A stretch of DNA of 64,000 nucleotides from Halarcobacter bivalviorum (GCF_003346815.1 NZ_CP031217.1:2542001-2606000); one strand, 5' to 3'. Positions 26,037 to 35,601 are shown, counted from the stretch's first letter. Program-made: numbers and translations. The notes: generated from the letters alone by a model not told the origin.

Positions 26037-27110
26037 TTGTTAGTACATATATGTTGCGCTGTAGATTCACATTACTTTCTTGAAAGACTACAAGAAGACT
26101 TTCCTGAGGAAAAACTTGTAGGTTTTTTTTATGACCCAAATATTCATCCTTATAATGAATATAGACTTAGATATCTTGATGTTGAATACTCATGTAAAAA
26201 ATTAGGAATTGAACTTCTTGAAGGTCCATACAATTTAGAAGAGTGGCTAAAAAAAGTAAAAGGTCTTGAAAATGAACCTGAAAAAGGTGATAGATGCACA
26301 GTATGTTATGATGATAGACTGGAAGTTAGTGCAAAAAAAGCTATTGAATTAGGACATGATAAATTTACTACTTCTTTACTTATCTCTCCAAAAAAATCTC
26401 AAGATAAATTAGAAAAAATTGGAGCAAAACTAACAGAAGAACTTGGTTGTGAGTTTATTTTCAAAGATTATAGAAGTGGAAATGGAACTCAAATTCAAGG
26501 TGAAGTTGTAAAAGAGAATAGTCTATATAGACAAAACTACTGTGGCTGTCTATTTGGATTAACACAACAAAGAGAACAACAAAAGAAAATTATGGATGAG
26601 ATGTTTTCTCCCCTTTCTCACCAAATACTTCCAGAATCAATTGAAAGTAGACTTGAACTATATAAAAAAAGAGATGAAATGGAAGAGCAAGGTATTCCAT
26701 ATCAAATCATTAAACAAAGATTTTTAAACTATAGACTTTTAAGTGGTAAAGTTAAAATCAATAAACAAACAGTTCCTTCATATTTTTTATGTTATTCAAC
26801 ATTAAATAGAAAAAAGATGAACGGTACTATTGCTTATGAAAAAGATGAGATTGCTTATTTAAATAGAGATGAAGTAAAAGTTTTAAGTATCGATATGTTC
26901 AACTCTATTGGGAATAGCACCTTTAGAAATGTATTAAAACTTATGTATAACCCACCAACATTTGAATCAGAATTAAATATTAGAAATGCAATTACTCAAA
27001 ATCCTTATGGTCTTTCAACTATTGTAATTGTTGATGAAGTAATTGATGGAAAATATGAGATTGAACTTGACTCAGTAATTTATGAGGATGTAAAGGAAGT
27101 ACTTATATGA
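26037..27110 (+). CDS. queH: Epoxyqueuosine reductase QueH, long form
   Basis: 357 aa. Metal/cluster cysteines of the DUF208/QueH family are seen in HICCAVDS (C6, C7), DRCTVCYD (C87, C90) and NYCGC (C169, C171). It reduces epoxyqueuosine to queuosine in tRNA, the last step of queuosine synthesis, and is a non-homologous replacement for QueG. The family core is ~200 aa; the extra ~170-residue C-terminal domain is unassigned but present in Campylobacterota relatives as far as I recall. The start is a TTG with AAAGG eight bases before it. It overlaps lpxB by 4 bases (ATGA). Confidence 0.92.
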   Translation: MLVHICCAVDSHYFLERLQEDFPEEKLVGFFYDPNIHPYNEYRLRYLDVEYSCKKLGIELLEGPYNLEEWLKKVKGLENEPEKGDRCTVCYDDRLEVSAKKAIELGHDKFTTSLLISPKKSQDKLEKIGAKLTEELGCEFIFKDYRSGNGTQIQGEVVKENSLYRQNYCGCLFGLTQQREQQKKIMDEMFSPLSHQILPESIESRLELYKKRDEMEEQGIPYQIIKQRFLNYRLLSGKVKINKQTVPSYFLCYSTLNRKKMNGTIAYEKDEIAYLNRDEVKVLSIDMFNSIGNSTFRNVLKLMYNPPTFESELNIRNAITQNPYGLSTIVIVDEVIDGKYEIELDSVIYEDVKEVLI

Positions 27111-28150
27111 AACTTCTAGTTTGCGCAATGGAAGCTTCATCAAATATTCACTTAAAAGAGTTAAAAAAACACCTAAATGACAATGTTGAACTAAAAGGAG
27201 TTTTTGATAACTCATTAGGGAACCCTTTATATGACCTAACTTCTCTTGCTATCATGGGATTTACTGATGCTATAAAAAAACTTAGATTCTTTTTTCGTCT
27301 TCGTGATGAACTTGTAGAATTAGCAAATGATTGTGATAAAGTTTTACTTATGGATAGCTCGGGGTTTAACCTTCCCTTAGCTAAAAAACTAAAAGAAAGA
27401 TATCCAAACAAAGAGATAATCTACTATATCTTACCTCAAGCTTGGGCTTGGAAGAAAAAAAGAGTAGAAAAACTAGAAAAATATTGTACAAAACTATGTT
27501 CTATTATTCCCTTTGAATCACAAATGTATACAGACAAAGAAAAAATAACTTATGTGGGGCATCCCTTACTTGATGAGATTCATGAATTCAAAGAAGAGTT
27601 AACACAATCAAATAAAATTATCTATATGCCAGGAAGTAGAAAAACAGAGATTGTAAATCATATGAATGTTTATAGAGAGTTAGCTTCAAAAATAGAAAAT
27701 AAAGAGCATATTTTGATTATTCCTAAAAAATTTGATGAAGAGTTTATCAAGAAATACTATGGAGATATTTCACTATTTAAAGTTTCAAATGATTCACATA
27801 AAGAGTTGAAAGAAGCAGAATTTGGTTTTATTTGTAGTGGAACAGCTACACTTGAAGCAGCACTAATAGGAACTCCTTTTGTTATGAGTTATGTGGCGAA
27901 AAAAGTTGATTACTTTTTAGGAAGACTTTTTGTTAAATTACCATATATTGGTTTAGCAAATATCTTTTTATATAAATCAGACAAAGAGGCTATTCATAAA
28001 GAATTTTTCCAAGAGGATGTAACTTTTGAGAACCTTTATTCTGAATATAAAAATATAAATAAAAATGATTTTTTAGAAACCTCTAAAGTACTGAGAGAAT
28101 ATTTGAAACATGGAAGTTCTAAAAATGTAGCTGACATAATTCAAAGCTAA
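27107..28150 (+). CDS. lpxB: Lipid-A-disaccharide synthase
   Basis: 347 aa GT19 glycosyltransferase. Motifs: MEASSNIHLKEL at the start (the usual GExSGD region is altered to MEASSN), IMGFTDAIKKL, MDSSGFNLPLA, YYILPQAWAWKKKRVEKL, IIPFE, YVGHPLLDEI, MPGSRKTEI and FICSGTATLEAALIGTPFVM (sugar-nucleotide site). It joins UDP-2,3-diacylglucosamine and lipid X to make the lipid A disaccharide at the inner membrane. It is coupled to queH. Neighbouring fabZ and lpxA serve the same pathway, although a 55-bp gap separates them. Confidence 0.95.
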   Translation: MKLLVCAMEASSNIHLKELKKHLNDNVELKGVFDNSLGNPLYDLTSLAIMGFTDAIKKLRFFFRLRDELVELANDCDKVLLMDSSGFNLPLAKKLKERYPNKEIIYYILPQAWAWKKKRVEKLEKYCTKLCSIIPFESQMYTDKEKITYVGHPLLDEIHEFKEELTQSNKIIYMPGSRKTEIVNHMNVYRELASKIENKEHILIIPKKFDEEFIKKYYGDISLFKVSNDSHKELKEAEFGFICSGTATLEAALIGTPFVMSYVAKKVDYFLGRLFVKLPYIGLANIFLYKSDKEAIHKEFFQEDVTFENLYSEYKNINKNDFLETSKVLREYLKHGSSKNVADIIQS

Positions 28151-28205
28151 TATTTTTTTAGATAAAATGAATGATTTTTAAAAAACTTGAATTATAGGAA
28201 TAAGA

Positions 28206-28649
28206 ATGCTAGATATAAACGAAATACAAGAAATATTACCACACAGATATCCTTTTTTACTTGTAGATAGAATTACAGAGATGGAAAAAGGTGTTAGTGT
28301 ATCGGGATATAAAAATATTTCAATTAGTGAGCCTGCATTTATGGGACACTTTCCTGGACACCCAATTTACCCAGGAGTACTAATTTTAGAAGGTATGGCA
28401 CAAGCAGGTGGAGTACTTGCACTAAAAAGTAATGACCTTTCAAATGAAGAATTAAAAAGTAAAGTTATTTACTTTATGAGTATTGATAAAGCAAAATTTA
28501 GAAGTCCTGTTAAACCAGGAGATAAATTAGTTTATAAAATTGAAATTATCAAACTAAAAGGTACTTTAATTGTTCTTGATGGAAAAGCTTATGTTGATGA
28601 TAAGTTAGTTGCACAAGCTGAATTAAAAGCAATGGTAGTTGATAAATAA
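28206..28649 (+). CDS. fabZ: 3-hydroxyacyl-ACP dehydratase FabZ
   Basis: 147 aa hot-dog fold enzyme. Catalytic residues are H48 in [12 protein letters not shown] and E62 in [11 protein letters not shown]. It dehydrates 3-hydroxyacyl-ACP in fatty-acid elongation and so competes with LpxA for the same hydroxyacyl-ACP pool, which explains the frequent fabZ-lpxA pairing. ATAGGAATAAG precedes the ATG. It begins the run fabZ-lpxA-clpX-mreB-mreC, all closely spaced. Confidence 0.97.
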   Translation: MLDINEIQEILPHRYPFLLVDRITEMEKGVSVSGYKNISISEPAFMGHFPGHPIYPGVLILEGMAQAGGVLALKSNDLSNEELKSKVIYFMSIDKAKFRSPVKPGDKLVYKIEIIKLKGTLIVLDGKAYVDDKLVAQAELKAMVVDK

Positions 28650-28661
28650 TCGGGAACGTAA

Positions 28662-29453
28662 ATGAATAATATTCACAAAACTGCAATAATTGAAGAAGGC
28701 GCACAACTAGGAGAGAATATCACTATTGGAGCATATACAATTATTGGTAAAGATGTAAAAATTGGAGATGGAACAGTTGTTGATTCTCATACAGTAATTG
28801 ATGGGAAAACTACAATTGGTAAAAACAATCATATCTTTTCACATGCTTCAATAGGAACAATTCCACAAGATTTAAAATTCAATGGGGAAGATGTTGAATT
28901 AATTATTGGGGATAATAACAAAATTAGAGAATATACTCTATTTAATCCAGGAACACAAGGTGGTGGTTCAAAAACTATCATTGGAAGTAATAATCTATTT
29001 ATGGGTTATGTTCATGTGGCTCATGATTGTATTATTGGAAACAGTTGTATTTTTGCAAACTGTGCAACTCTAGCAGGACATGTTGAAATTGATGATTTTG
29101 TAGTAATTGGTGGAATGACACCTATTCATCAATTTTGTAAAATAGGAACAGGCTCAATGATTGCTGGTGGTTCTGTTGTAACTCAAGATATTCCTCCTTA
29201 TTGTTTAGCAGAAGGTAATAGAGCTAAACTAAAAGGTCTTAACTTAACAGGTCTTAGAAGAAGATTTGAAAATAAAGAAGATATCAATGAAATTAAAAAA
29301 GCCTATAAAGCTCTATTTAGAGGTTCAAAAGCTCTAAAAGATTCAGCACAAGAACTTTTAGAAGAATCAAGTAATGAACACACTAAATTAATGTGTGATT
29401 TTGTAATTAATACGACAAGAGGTATTCCATTTGATAGAAAGACAGGAGAATAA
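28662..29453 (+). CDS. lpxA: UDP-N-acetylglucosamine acyltransferase
   Basis: 263 aa left-handed beta-helix with hexapeptide repeats from residue ~3 (IHKTAIIEEGAQLGENITIG) to ~185. The catalytic histidine lies in NLFMGYVHVAHDCIIGN (second histidine, ~H125), and HASIGTIPQDLKF and GLNLTGLRRR are LpxA signatures. It performs the first step of lipid A synthesis. Twelve bases from fabZ and three bases from clpX, so the three share a transcript. Confidence 0.97.
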   Translation: MNNIHKTAIIEEGAQLGENITIGAYTIIGKDVKIGDGTVVDSHTVIDGKTTIGKNNHIFSHASIGTIPQDLKFNGEDVELIIGDNNKIREYTLFNPGTQGGGSKTIIGSNNLFMGYVHVAHDCIIGNSCIFANCATLAGHVEIDDFVVIGGMTPIHQFCKIGTGSMIAGGSVVTQDIPPYCLAEGNRAKLKGLNLTGLRRRFENKEDINEIKKAYKALFRGSKALKDSAQELLEESSNEHTKLMCDFVINTTRGIPFDRKTGE

Positions 29454-29456
29454 TTA

Positions 29457-30683
29457 ATGAGCAAAGAGATTATATGCGACTTTTGCGGTTCAAAAGATAG
29501 CGAAACAAATCCTGTAATTGCTGGAGATAATGCTTTTATTTGTAAAGCTTGTGTAAGTGCTGCTTATGAGATAATGACAGGTAGCCATCCAGAAGATGAA
29601 GATAGTAGTTATTTAGAAAATATTGAAACACCAAAAGAGATTAAACTAAAAACTCCTTCTCAATTAAAAGAGATTTTAGATGATTATATAATCGGTCAAC
29701 ATAGAGCTAAAAAAGTTTTATCAGTTGCTGTTTATAACCACTATAAAAGAATCTTTAGAAAAGATGAAATTGATGATGATACAGAAATTAGTAAATCAAA
29801 TGTTTTATTAATAGGACCAACAGGTTCAGGAAAAACATTACTTGCACAAACAATTGCAAAATACCTTGATGTTCCTTTAGCGATTGCAGATGCTACATCA
29901 CTTACAGAAGCTGGTTATGTTGGAGATGATGTTGAAAATGTTATCACAAGACTTTTACAAGCTGCAAATGGAGATGTAAAAAAAGCTGAAACAGGAATTA
30001 TCTTTATTGATGAAGTTGATAAAGTAGCAAGAATGAGTGAAAATAGATCTATTACTAGAGATGTTTCAGGAGAAGGTGTACAACAAGCTTTATTAAAAAT
30101 TGTAGAGGGTTCAGTTGTAAATGTTCCGCCAAAAGGTGGAAGAAAACATCCGGGACAAGATGCAATTCAAGTTGATACTACAAATATTCTATTTATTTGT
30201 GGAGGAGCATTTGATGGACTTGAAGAGATTGTAAAGAAAAAACAAGGTGCAAATGTTCTTGGATTTAACCAAAAGAAAAATGGAAATAAAGAAGAGAAAG
30301 ATTTAATTTCAAATGTAGAAGCTCATGATTTAGTAAAATATGGACTTATTCCAGAATTAATTGGAAGACTACATATGATAGCTACATTAAATGAAATCTC
30401 AGAAGATGATATGGTTCATATTTTAACAGAACCAAAAAATGCACTTATTAAACAATATATAAAACTATTCGAACTTGATAATGTAAAATTAGAGTTTGAA
30501 AAAGATGCATTAAAAGAGATTGCAAAACTTGCACTTGAAAGAAAAACAGGTGCAAGAGGTTTAAGATCAATACTAGAAGATATCATGCTTGATATTATGT
30601 ATGATCTACCAGAATATGAGAATAAAACTGTTACTATTACAAAAGATGTAGTAACAAAGAAAAAAGAACCAAAAATAGCTTAA
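29457..30683 (+). CDS. clpX: ATP-dependent Clp protease unfoldase ClpX
   Basis: 408 aa. N-terminal zinc-binding domain with C7, C10, C29 and C32; then AAA+ domain with Walker A GPTGSGKT, Walker [11 protein letters not shown], the pore loop [10 protein letters not shown], sensor and arginine finger region ([15 protein letters not shown]), and the IGF-like ClpP-docking segment appears as VLGFNQKK (LGF). It unfolds tagged proteins and feeds them to ClpP. clpP is not next to it here; instead it sits in an envelope gene run. Confidence 0.97.
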   Translation: MSKEIICDFCGSKDSETNPVIAGDNAFICKACVSAAYEIMTGSHPEDEDSSYLENIETPKEIKLKTPSQLKEILDDYIIGQHRAKKVLSVAVYNHYKRIFRKDEIDDDTEISKSNVLLIGPTGSGKTLLAQTIAKYLDVPLAIADATSLTEAGYVGDDVENVITRLLQAANGDVKKAETGIIFIDEVDKVARMSENRSITRDVSGEGVQQALLKIVEGSVVNVPPKGGRKHPGQDAIQVDTTNILFICGGAFDGLEEIVKKKQGANVLGFNQKKNGNKEEKDLISNVEAHDLVKYGLIPELIGRLHMIATLNEISEDDMVHILTEPKNALIKQYIKLFELDNVKLEFEKDALKEIAKLALERKTGARGLRSILEDIMLDIMYDLPEYENKTVTITKDVVTKKKEPKIA

Positions 30684-30698
30684 GAAAGAAGGAAGAAC

Positions 30699-31730
30699 AT
30701 GTTATTAGATAAACTAATAGGTCTATTTTCAAGCGACATGGCAATTGACTTGGGTACTGCCAATACAATTGTTTCTGTCAAAGGTAAAGGTATCATTATT
30801 AATGAGCCTTCAGTTGTTGCAGTACAAAACGATAGATTTGGAAAAGATAAGATTTTAGCAGTTGGGCAAGAAGCTAAACAGATGATTGGTAAAACACCAT
30901 TAAATATTCAAGCTGTTAGACCAATGAAAGATGGGGTTATTGCTGACTTTGAAATGACTGAAAGAATGATTAGATATTTCATTGAAAAAGCACATGCAAG
31001 AAAATCTTTTATTAGACCAAGAATTATTATTTGTATTCCATATGGAATTACACAAGTTGAAAGAAAAGCAGTAAAAGAATCAGCATTAAGTGCAGGAGCT
31101 AGAGAAGTATTCCTTGTAGAAGAGCCAATGGCAGCTGCAATTGGTGCTGGTATTCCTGTTTCTGACCCATCAGGATATGTTGTTGTTGATATTGGTGGTG
31201 GTACTACAGAGATTGGTGTAACTTCACTTGGTGGACTTGTACTTTCTAAATCAATTAAAGTAGCTGGAGATAAGTTTGATAAATCAATCATTGATTATGT
31301 TAGACAAAACTACAACCTTTATATTGGAGAAAGAACAGCAGAAAATATCAAAATTGAAATTGGTACTGCTATTAAACTTGATAGTGAACTAAAAATCAAA
31401 GTAAAAGGTAGAGATAACTCAGGTCTTTTATCTACTATTGAATTAGGTAGTGAAGGTGTACGCACTGCAATAAAAGAGCCTTTAAGAGAAATTGTATCTG
31501 CAGTAAGATCGGTATTAGAAGATATGCCACCTGATTTAGCTGGTGACGTTGTAGATAATGGTGTTATTTTAACAGGTGGTGGAGCACTAATTAGAGGTTT
31601 AGATAAATATTTAGCTGATATTATTAAACTTCCAGTAAAAGTTGCGGAAGAGCCATTATTAGCTGTTGCTTATGGTACAAGCAATGTATTAGATCAGGCT
31701 GCATTATTAAAACTAATAACTAATGAATAA
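30699..31730 (+). CDS. mreB: Rod-shape actin homologue MreB
   Basis: 343 aa. Actin fold motifs: AIDLGTANTIV (phosphate 1), VVDIGGGTTEIGV (phosphate 2), GVILTGGGALIRGL (adenosine). The N-terminal LLDKLIGLFSSD is an amphipathic membrane-binding sequence. It forms membrane filaments that guide side-wall peptidoglycan synthesis together with MreC, whose gene overlaps its end by 8 bases. AGAAGGAAG is its ribosome site. Confidence 0.98.
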   Translation: MLLDKLIGLFSSDMAIDLGTANTIVSVKGKGIIINEPSVVAVQNDRFGKDKILAVGQEAKQMIGKTPLNIQAVRPMKDGVIADFEMTERMIRYFIEKAHARKSFIRPRIIICIPYGITQVERKAVKESALSAGAREVFLVEEPMAAAIGAGIPVSDPSGYVVVDIGGGTTEIGVTSLGGLVLSKSIKVAGDKFDKSIIDYVRQNYNLYIGERTAENIKIEIGTAIKLDSELKIKVKGRDNSGLLSTIELGSEGVRTAIKEPLREIVSAVRSVLEDMPPDLAGDVVDNGVILTGGGALIRGLDKYLADIIKLPVKVAEEPLLAVAYGTSNVLDQAALLKLITNE

Positions 31731-32532
31731 ATTTCTATTCTTCCTTCTTTTTATAGCAGTTAGCTTAGGTTATATCTTTGAGATTGACCAGCTAATTGCT
31801 AGAAATTTTAACCCCCTTACAACATTAAAAAAAGTATATGTGAATAATGCTGCAAAATTACAAAACAATATTGAGAGATATTTTAATCAAGCAGCTACAA
31901 TTGCAAAATTACAAACAGAAAATGCTACATTAAAAAACTATAAAGAGTTATACTTAGCCTCTAATAATGAATTACACTCTGTTTTAGAAGCAATTGATGC
32001 AAATAAAAAAACAGAAGATGATATTAAATTTACTAAAGTTTTATCTTATGTAAAATTTGATGATTTTACAAAGGTTTGGATTGACTATAAAAAAGAAGAT
32101 GACTCTATTTTAGGAGTTATTTCAAATGGCTTTGCAGCTGGAATTGTAGTAAATCAAGATGGAAAAGCTAAAGCTTTATTAAATGGTAATGATAAATGTA
32201 ACTACTCTATTTTTGTAGGAGAAGAGAAAGCTCCTGGAATTATTCATAAATCAAAGAATAGACATAATCTTGTTGCCAAATATATTCCTATTTGGTACAA
32301 CATAAAAATTGGAGATGAAGTTATAACTTCTGGTATGGACAATATTTTCTTTGAAGGCTTAAAAGTAGGAAAAGTTGTAAAGATAAAGAAAATGCAAGAT
32401 ATGCAAAAAGTTGAAATCGAGCCATATGCAAAAGTATTACGACAAAAATATTTCTTTGTTTATAAAAATAAAGAGTTAAAAGAAGAACCTATAAAAGAAG
32501 AGAAAAGTGAAACTTCTAATAAGAAGCCATAA
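31723..32532 (+). CDS. mreC: Rod-shape protein MreC
   Basis: 269 aa. One N-terminal membrane helix (FLFFLLFIAVSLGYIFEI), a coiled coil around residues 40-85 (NNIERYFNQAATIAKLQTEN), then the periplasmic beta-domain with YNIKIGDEVITSGMDNIFFEG, the MreC signature, and a charged tail (KEEPIKEEKSE). It links MreB to PBP2. No mreD follows; the operon ends here and the convergent ribE overlaps its last 17 bases. Confidence 0.93.
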   Translation: MNKFLFFLLFIAVSLGYIFEIDQLIARNFNPLTTLKKVYVNNAAKLQNNIERYFNQAATIAKLQTENATLKNYKELYLASNNELHSVLEAIDANKKTEDDIKFTKVLSYVKFDDFTKVWIDYKKEDDSILGVISNGFAAGIVVNQDGKAKALLNGNDKCNYSIFVGEEKAPGIIHKSKNRHNLVAKYIPIWYNIKIGDEVITSGMDNIFFEGLKVGKVVKIKKMQDMQKVEIEPYAKVLRQKYFFVYKNKELKEEPIKEEKSETSNKKP

Positions 32533-33130
32533 TTCCTTCTACTTTATCCCAAGTTAAACTCTCTTTTTTGTTTCCTTGAAACATATTATAAATATATCTA
32601 GCAAACATATCAGTTTCTAGATTTACTTTGCTTCCAATTTTATAAGTTTTAAAAAGTGTATTTTCAATTGTATGAGGGATAATCGTTAATCTAAAAGCGT
32701 TTTCTAAAACCTCATTTACAGTTAAAGAAACCCCATCAATAGTAACACTACCTTTAGGAATAATATATTTTGAATATTCACTTGGCAATGAAATTATATA
32801 ATCAGTTGAATTTCCATTTTTATTTATAGCTTTGATAGTTCCCAGACAATCCACATGACCTTGAACAATATGACCTTCAAATCTATCTCCCATCATCATT
32901 GCAGGTTCGATATGAACTTCACCTCTATAATTTTCCATTGCTAATATCTTTTGAGATTCAGGGGATAATTCTACAGTAAAAGTATCACTGGCAAGTCTAA
33001 CAACAGTAAGACAAGCTCCATTAACTGCAATTGAGTCTCCAATCTTAGGAGAGTATTTTGCCTTTAGAGTTAAGAAGTTATTTTGTAGGCTTACAACCTT
33101 TGCCATTTCTCGAATTAAACCAGTAAACAA
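32516..33130 (-). CDS. ribE: Riboflavin synthase, alpha chain
   Basis: 204 aa with the two tandem lumazine-binding barrels: MFTGLIREMAKV and SIAVNGACLTVV in the first, GHIVQGHVDCLGTI and SVTIDGVSLTVNEV in the second, plus PHTIENTLF. It dismutates two 6,7-dimethyl-8-ribityllumazine molecules to riboflavin. No other rib genes are adjacent and no FMN riboswitch is recognisable upstream. Its 3' end overlaps mreC (convergent). Confidence 0.96.
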   Translation of the reverse strand: MFTGLIREMAKVVSLQNNFLTLKAKYSPKIGDSIAVNGACLTVVRLASDTFTVELSPESQKILAMENYRGEVHIEPAMMMGDRFEGHIVQGHVDCLGTIKAINKNGNSTDYIISLPSEYSKYIIPKGSVTIDGVSLTVNEVLENAFRLTIIPHTIENTLFKTYKIGSKVNLETDMFARYIYNMFQGNKKESLTWDKVEGIMASY

Positions 33131-33193
33131 AAAATATCCTTGCTTTAAAATATATTAATTTCTAATATAAAGTATTCCATAATATCAATTTGT

Positions 33194-33199
33194 TATAAT
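33194..33199 (+). promoter_or_regulatory. Consensus -10 element for the RNA upstream of mnmG
   Basis: TATAAT preceded by TTTGT; transcription would begin near 33206. No good -35 is visible, which is usual for sigma-70 promoters in Campylobacterota. Confidence 0.55.
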
Positions 33200-33205
33200 A
33201 CCGAA

Positions 33206-33378
33206 AATTTATTAATGTAAATCTTTTAGATAAGTGGAAGAAAACATTTATCTAAGAGATTTCATACATTCAATAAGAGTAATAAGTTACTCTTCTTAGA
33301 GTCTGCTTCTTTAAAGGTTAGTTTATTTCCTTTTAAAAGAAGTCTAAAAAATAAAGTCCTTTATCAAGGACTATTTTT
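33206..33378 (+). ncRNA. Structured RNA candidate upstream of mnmG (small RNA or leader)
   Basis: About 170 nt between a TATAAT box and a terminator hairpin, with no ORF of note. Three features fold by eye. First, a long hairpin pairs 33209-33233 with 33248-33276: a 15-bp core with one G-U pair, a 3-nt bulge, 5 bp, a 1-nt bulge and 5 bp, and a 14-nt loop GUGGAAGAAAACAU. Second, AAGAGTAA-TAAG-TTACTCTT (33275-33294). Third, CTTCTTTAAAGG with CCTTTTAAAAGAAG (33306-33342). An alternative fold closes the molecule end to end (208-213 with 350-355; 224-230 with 343-349; 251-257 with 294-300), which is 6S-RNA-like in outline. Identity is not established. Confidence 0.5.
33355..33378 (+). terminator. 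Intrinsic terminator between the RNA candidate and mnmG
   Basis: AGTCCTT-TATC-AAGGACT is a perfect 7-bp stem followed by ATTTTT. It ends 12 bases before the mnmG start and just before its AAGGA ribosome site, so it either ends a small RNA or acts as an attenuator for mnmG. Confidence 0.65.
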
Positions 33379-33390
33379 AAGGAAAATAAT

Positions 33391-35265
33391 ATGTATGATG
33401 TAATAGTCGTAGGTGGAGGTCATGCTGGAATTGAAGCTTCATTAGCAAGTGCTAGAATGGGTAAAAAAACTCTTCTAATAACTATGCTTGTTGAGCAAAT
33501 TGGAGCAGCAAGTTGTAATCCAGCAATTGGAGGACTTGCAAAAGGTCACCTAGTAAGAGAGATTGATGCCCTTGGTGGAGAGATGGGTCTTTGCACAGAT
33601 GCTACAGGTATTCAATTTAGAGTTTTAAATGCTTCAAAAGGTGCTGCTGTTCAAGGAAGTAGAGCCCAAATTGATATGGATAAATATAGAGAGTATATGA
33701 GAGAAGTTTGTCATAACACTCCTAATTTAGAAGTTTATCAAGATGAAGTATCAGCTTTATTAGTGAAAGATGATAATGAAGTATATGGAGTAAAAACAAA
33801 ACTGGGAGAAGAGTTTCATTCAAAAAAAGTAATCCTTACAACTGGTACTTTTATGAGGGGACTTATTCACATTGGAGAGAATACTTATGATGCAGGAAGA
33901 GCATGGGAACTACCCTCTTCAACACTATCTATCCAATTAAAAGAGTTAGGGCTAAATGTAGGAAGATTAAAAACAGGAACTCCTGCTAGATTAGATGCAA
34001 GTAGTATTGATTTTTCTGTAATGGAAGAGCATGGTGGAGATGAAAAACCTATGCCTTTCTCTTTTAGAACAGATAAAGAGAATTTTAATCCTACACAATT
34101 TCCTTGTTTTATCACATATACAAATACAGGAACACATGATACTATTACTGGTAACTTCCACCGTGCACCTATGTTTACAGGTCAAATTGAAGGAAGAGGG
34201 CCAAGATATTGTCCAAGTATTGAAGATAAAGTAAATAGATTTGCAGAAAGAGATAGACACCAACTATTTTTAGAACCACAAACTGCAATGAAAACAGAGT
34301 ATTATATCAATGGATTATCTACATCTCTTCCAATTGATGTTCAAAAACAGATGATTCACTCTATTGAGGGATTAGAAAATGCAAAAGTTATTAGATATGG
34401 ATATGCAATTGAATATGATTATGTTGACCCAACAGAATTAAAACATACATTAGAGACAAAAAAAATAAAAAACCTTTATAATGCTGGTCAAATTAATGCA
34501 ACAACTGGTTATGAAGAAGCTGGTGCACAAGGATTAATGGCTGGTATCAATGCTTGTTTAGCAATTGATGGAAAAGAACCTTTCGTTCTTAGAAGAGATG
34601 AGGCCTATATAGGAGTTTTAATTGATGATTTAGTTACAAAAGGAACTAATGAACCATATAGAATGTTTACTTCAAGAGCTGAATACAGACTACTTCTAAG
34701 AGAAGAGAGTGCTGATTTAAGATTATCTCCTTATGGACATCAACTTGGGCTAATCAATGACGAACAATTACAAAAAGTTGAACATAAAAGAAAAGTAATC
34801 AATGAAGCTGTAGAACTTATGGCAGAAGAGTGGTTTACTTCTAAGAAAGAGAACCTTGAATTATTAGAAGAACTTGGTGAAGATAAAATCAAAGATAGAG
34901 CAAAACTTATTGATATTGTAGGTAGAAATACAGTTACTATAGAAAAACTTGATAGATTAGTACCTTCATTAAAAGATACAGATAACTATTTAAAAGAGCA
35001 AATCATCATTGAAGCAAAATATTATAGATATGTTGATAAGCAGAAAAAACAAATAGAAAAAATGAAAAAAATGATTGAATTAAAAATTCCAGAAAACTTT
35101 GATTTTAAATCAATTCCTGGACTTTCAAATGAGGTAGTTGAAAAGCTTGAAACATTTAACCCACCTACACTATTCAATGCTAGTGAAATTTCGGGTGTAA
35201 CACCTGCTGCACTTGATATTATTCACATGTACATAAATTTAAGGTACAAAACACAAAATAAGTAA
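33391..35265 (+). CDS. mnmG: tRNA uridine-5-carboxymethylaminomethyl modification enzyme MnmG
   Basis: 624 aa FAD protein. Rossmann motif [12 protein letters not shown] at the N-terminus; [67 protein letters not shown], and the C-terminal [12 protein letters not shown] with [10 protein letters not shown]. With MnmE it builds the wobble-uridine cmnm5 group. AAGGAAAAT precedes the ATG. Immediately upstream lies a terminator hairpin and structured RNA candidate, so expression may depend on readthrough or on a promoter within that region. Confidence 0.98.
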   Translation: MYDVIVVGGGHAGIEASLASARMGKKTLLITMLVEQIGAASCNPAIGGLAKGHLVREIDALGGEMGLCTDATGIQFRVLNASKGAAVQGSRAQIDMDKYREYMREVCHNTPNLEVYQDEVSALLVKDDNEVYGVKTKLGEEFHSKKVILTTGTFMRGLIHIGENTYDAGRAWELPSSTLSIQLKELGLNVGRLKTGTPARLDASSIDFSVMEEHGGDEKPMPFSFRTDKENFNPTQFPCFITYTNTGTHDTITGNFHRAPMFTGQIEGRGPRYCPSIEDKVNRFAERDRHQLFLEPQTAMKTEYYINGLSTSLPIDVQKQMIHSIEGLENAKVIRYGYAIEYDYVDPTELKHTLETKKIKNLYNAGQINATTGYEEAGAQGLMAGINACLAIDGKEPFVLRRDEAYIGVLIDDLVTKGTNEPYRMFTSRAEYRLLLREESADLRLSPYGHQLGLINDEQLQKVEHKRKVINEAVELMAEEWFTSKKENLELLEELGEDKIKDRAKLIDIVGRNTVTIEKLDRLVPSLKDTDNYLKEQIIIEAKYYRYVDKQKKQIEKMKKMIELKIPENFDFKSIPGLSNEVVEKLETFNPPTLFNASEISGVTPAALDIIHMYINLRYKTQNK

Positions 35266-35282
35266 GTATCAGATACTTACTT
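35260..35282. repeat. Perfect inverted repeat over the mnmG stop codon
   Basis: AAGTAAGTATC and GATACTTACTT are exact reverse complements around a single base. No T-tract follows. In RNA the tight centre would open to a small loop; it may protect the mRNA end or act with the next hairpin in termination. Confidence 0.5.
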
Positions 35283-35288
35283 CGACCA

Positions 35289-35315
35289 GAAATTTGACTC
35301 CTAAAAGTCATTTTT
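35289..35315 (+). terminator. Likely mnmG terminator
   Basis: A hairpin with GACT/AGTC core and A/T-rich flanks (AAATTTGACT against AGTCATTTTT, one mismatch region) is followed by a run of five T. A further small palindrome TTTCTAGTCTAGAAA overlaps its end (35313-35327). Confidence 0.5.
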
Positions 35316-35352
35316 CTAGTCTAGAAATTATGCTCAAATAAAAAGGATATAT

Positions 35353-35448
35353 ATGATTGAAAAAATAAAAAAGAATAAAATTGCACAAATCCTAATAGTA
35401 AAAGTATTAACTATCCTTGCTATTGCAGGAAATTTATACTTTTCATAA
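35353..35448 (+). CDS. 31-aa membrane peptide upstream of ccoG
   Basis: ATG with AAGGA six bases upstream (35343-35347). The peptide begins MIEKIKKNKIAQILIVKVLT and ends ILAIAGNLYFS: a lysine-rich start followed by one membrane helix of ~17 residues. The strong ribosome site and the positive-inside layout are what a real small membrane protein would show. I do not recognise it. It lies after the mnmG terminators and ~190 bp before ccoG, in the same direction. Confidence 0.5.
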   Translation: MIEKIKKNKIAQILIVKVLTILAIAGNLYFS

Positions 35449-35575
35449 GAAATTCTCCATTTAAATATAAGTAGTTTTATCACTATTTTTTCTTCTATCA
35501 AATAATTTAAATATAAATATTAATTGTCATTGTTTAATTTTATAAGTATTTTAGCCCATTATTATAACTACTGCT

Positions 35576-35601
35576 TATAATAATTTATGCTTATCATAAG
35601 C
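35576..35601 (+). promoter_or_regulatory. -10-like box and inverted repeat upstream of ccoG
   Basis: TATAAT at 35576-35581 is followed at 35589-35601 by GCTTATCATAAGC, a perfect 6+1+6 inverted repeat; another GCTTAT lies at 35573. The repeat could be a regulator site over the start of transcription. It does not match an FNR/CRP consensus that I can defend. The rest of 35449-35642 shows no other feature. Confidence 0.35.

Noticed and set aside
32940-33200. FMN riboswitch upstream of ribE.
   Set aside because: The sequence upstream of ribE on the minus strand lacks the conserved RFN motifs; the structured region nearby is on the plus strand.
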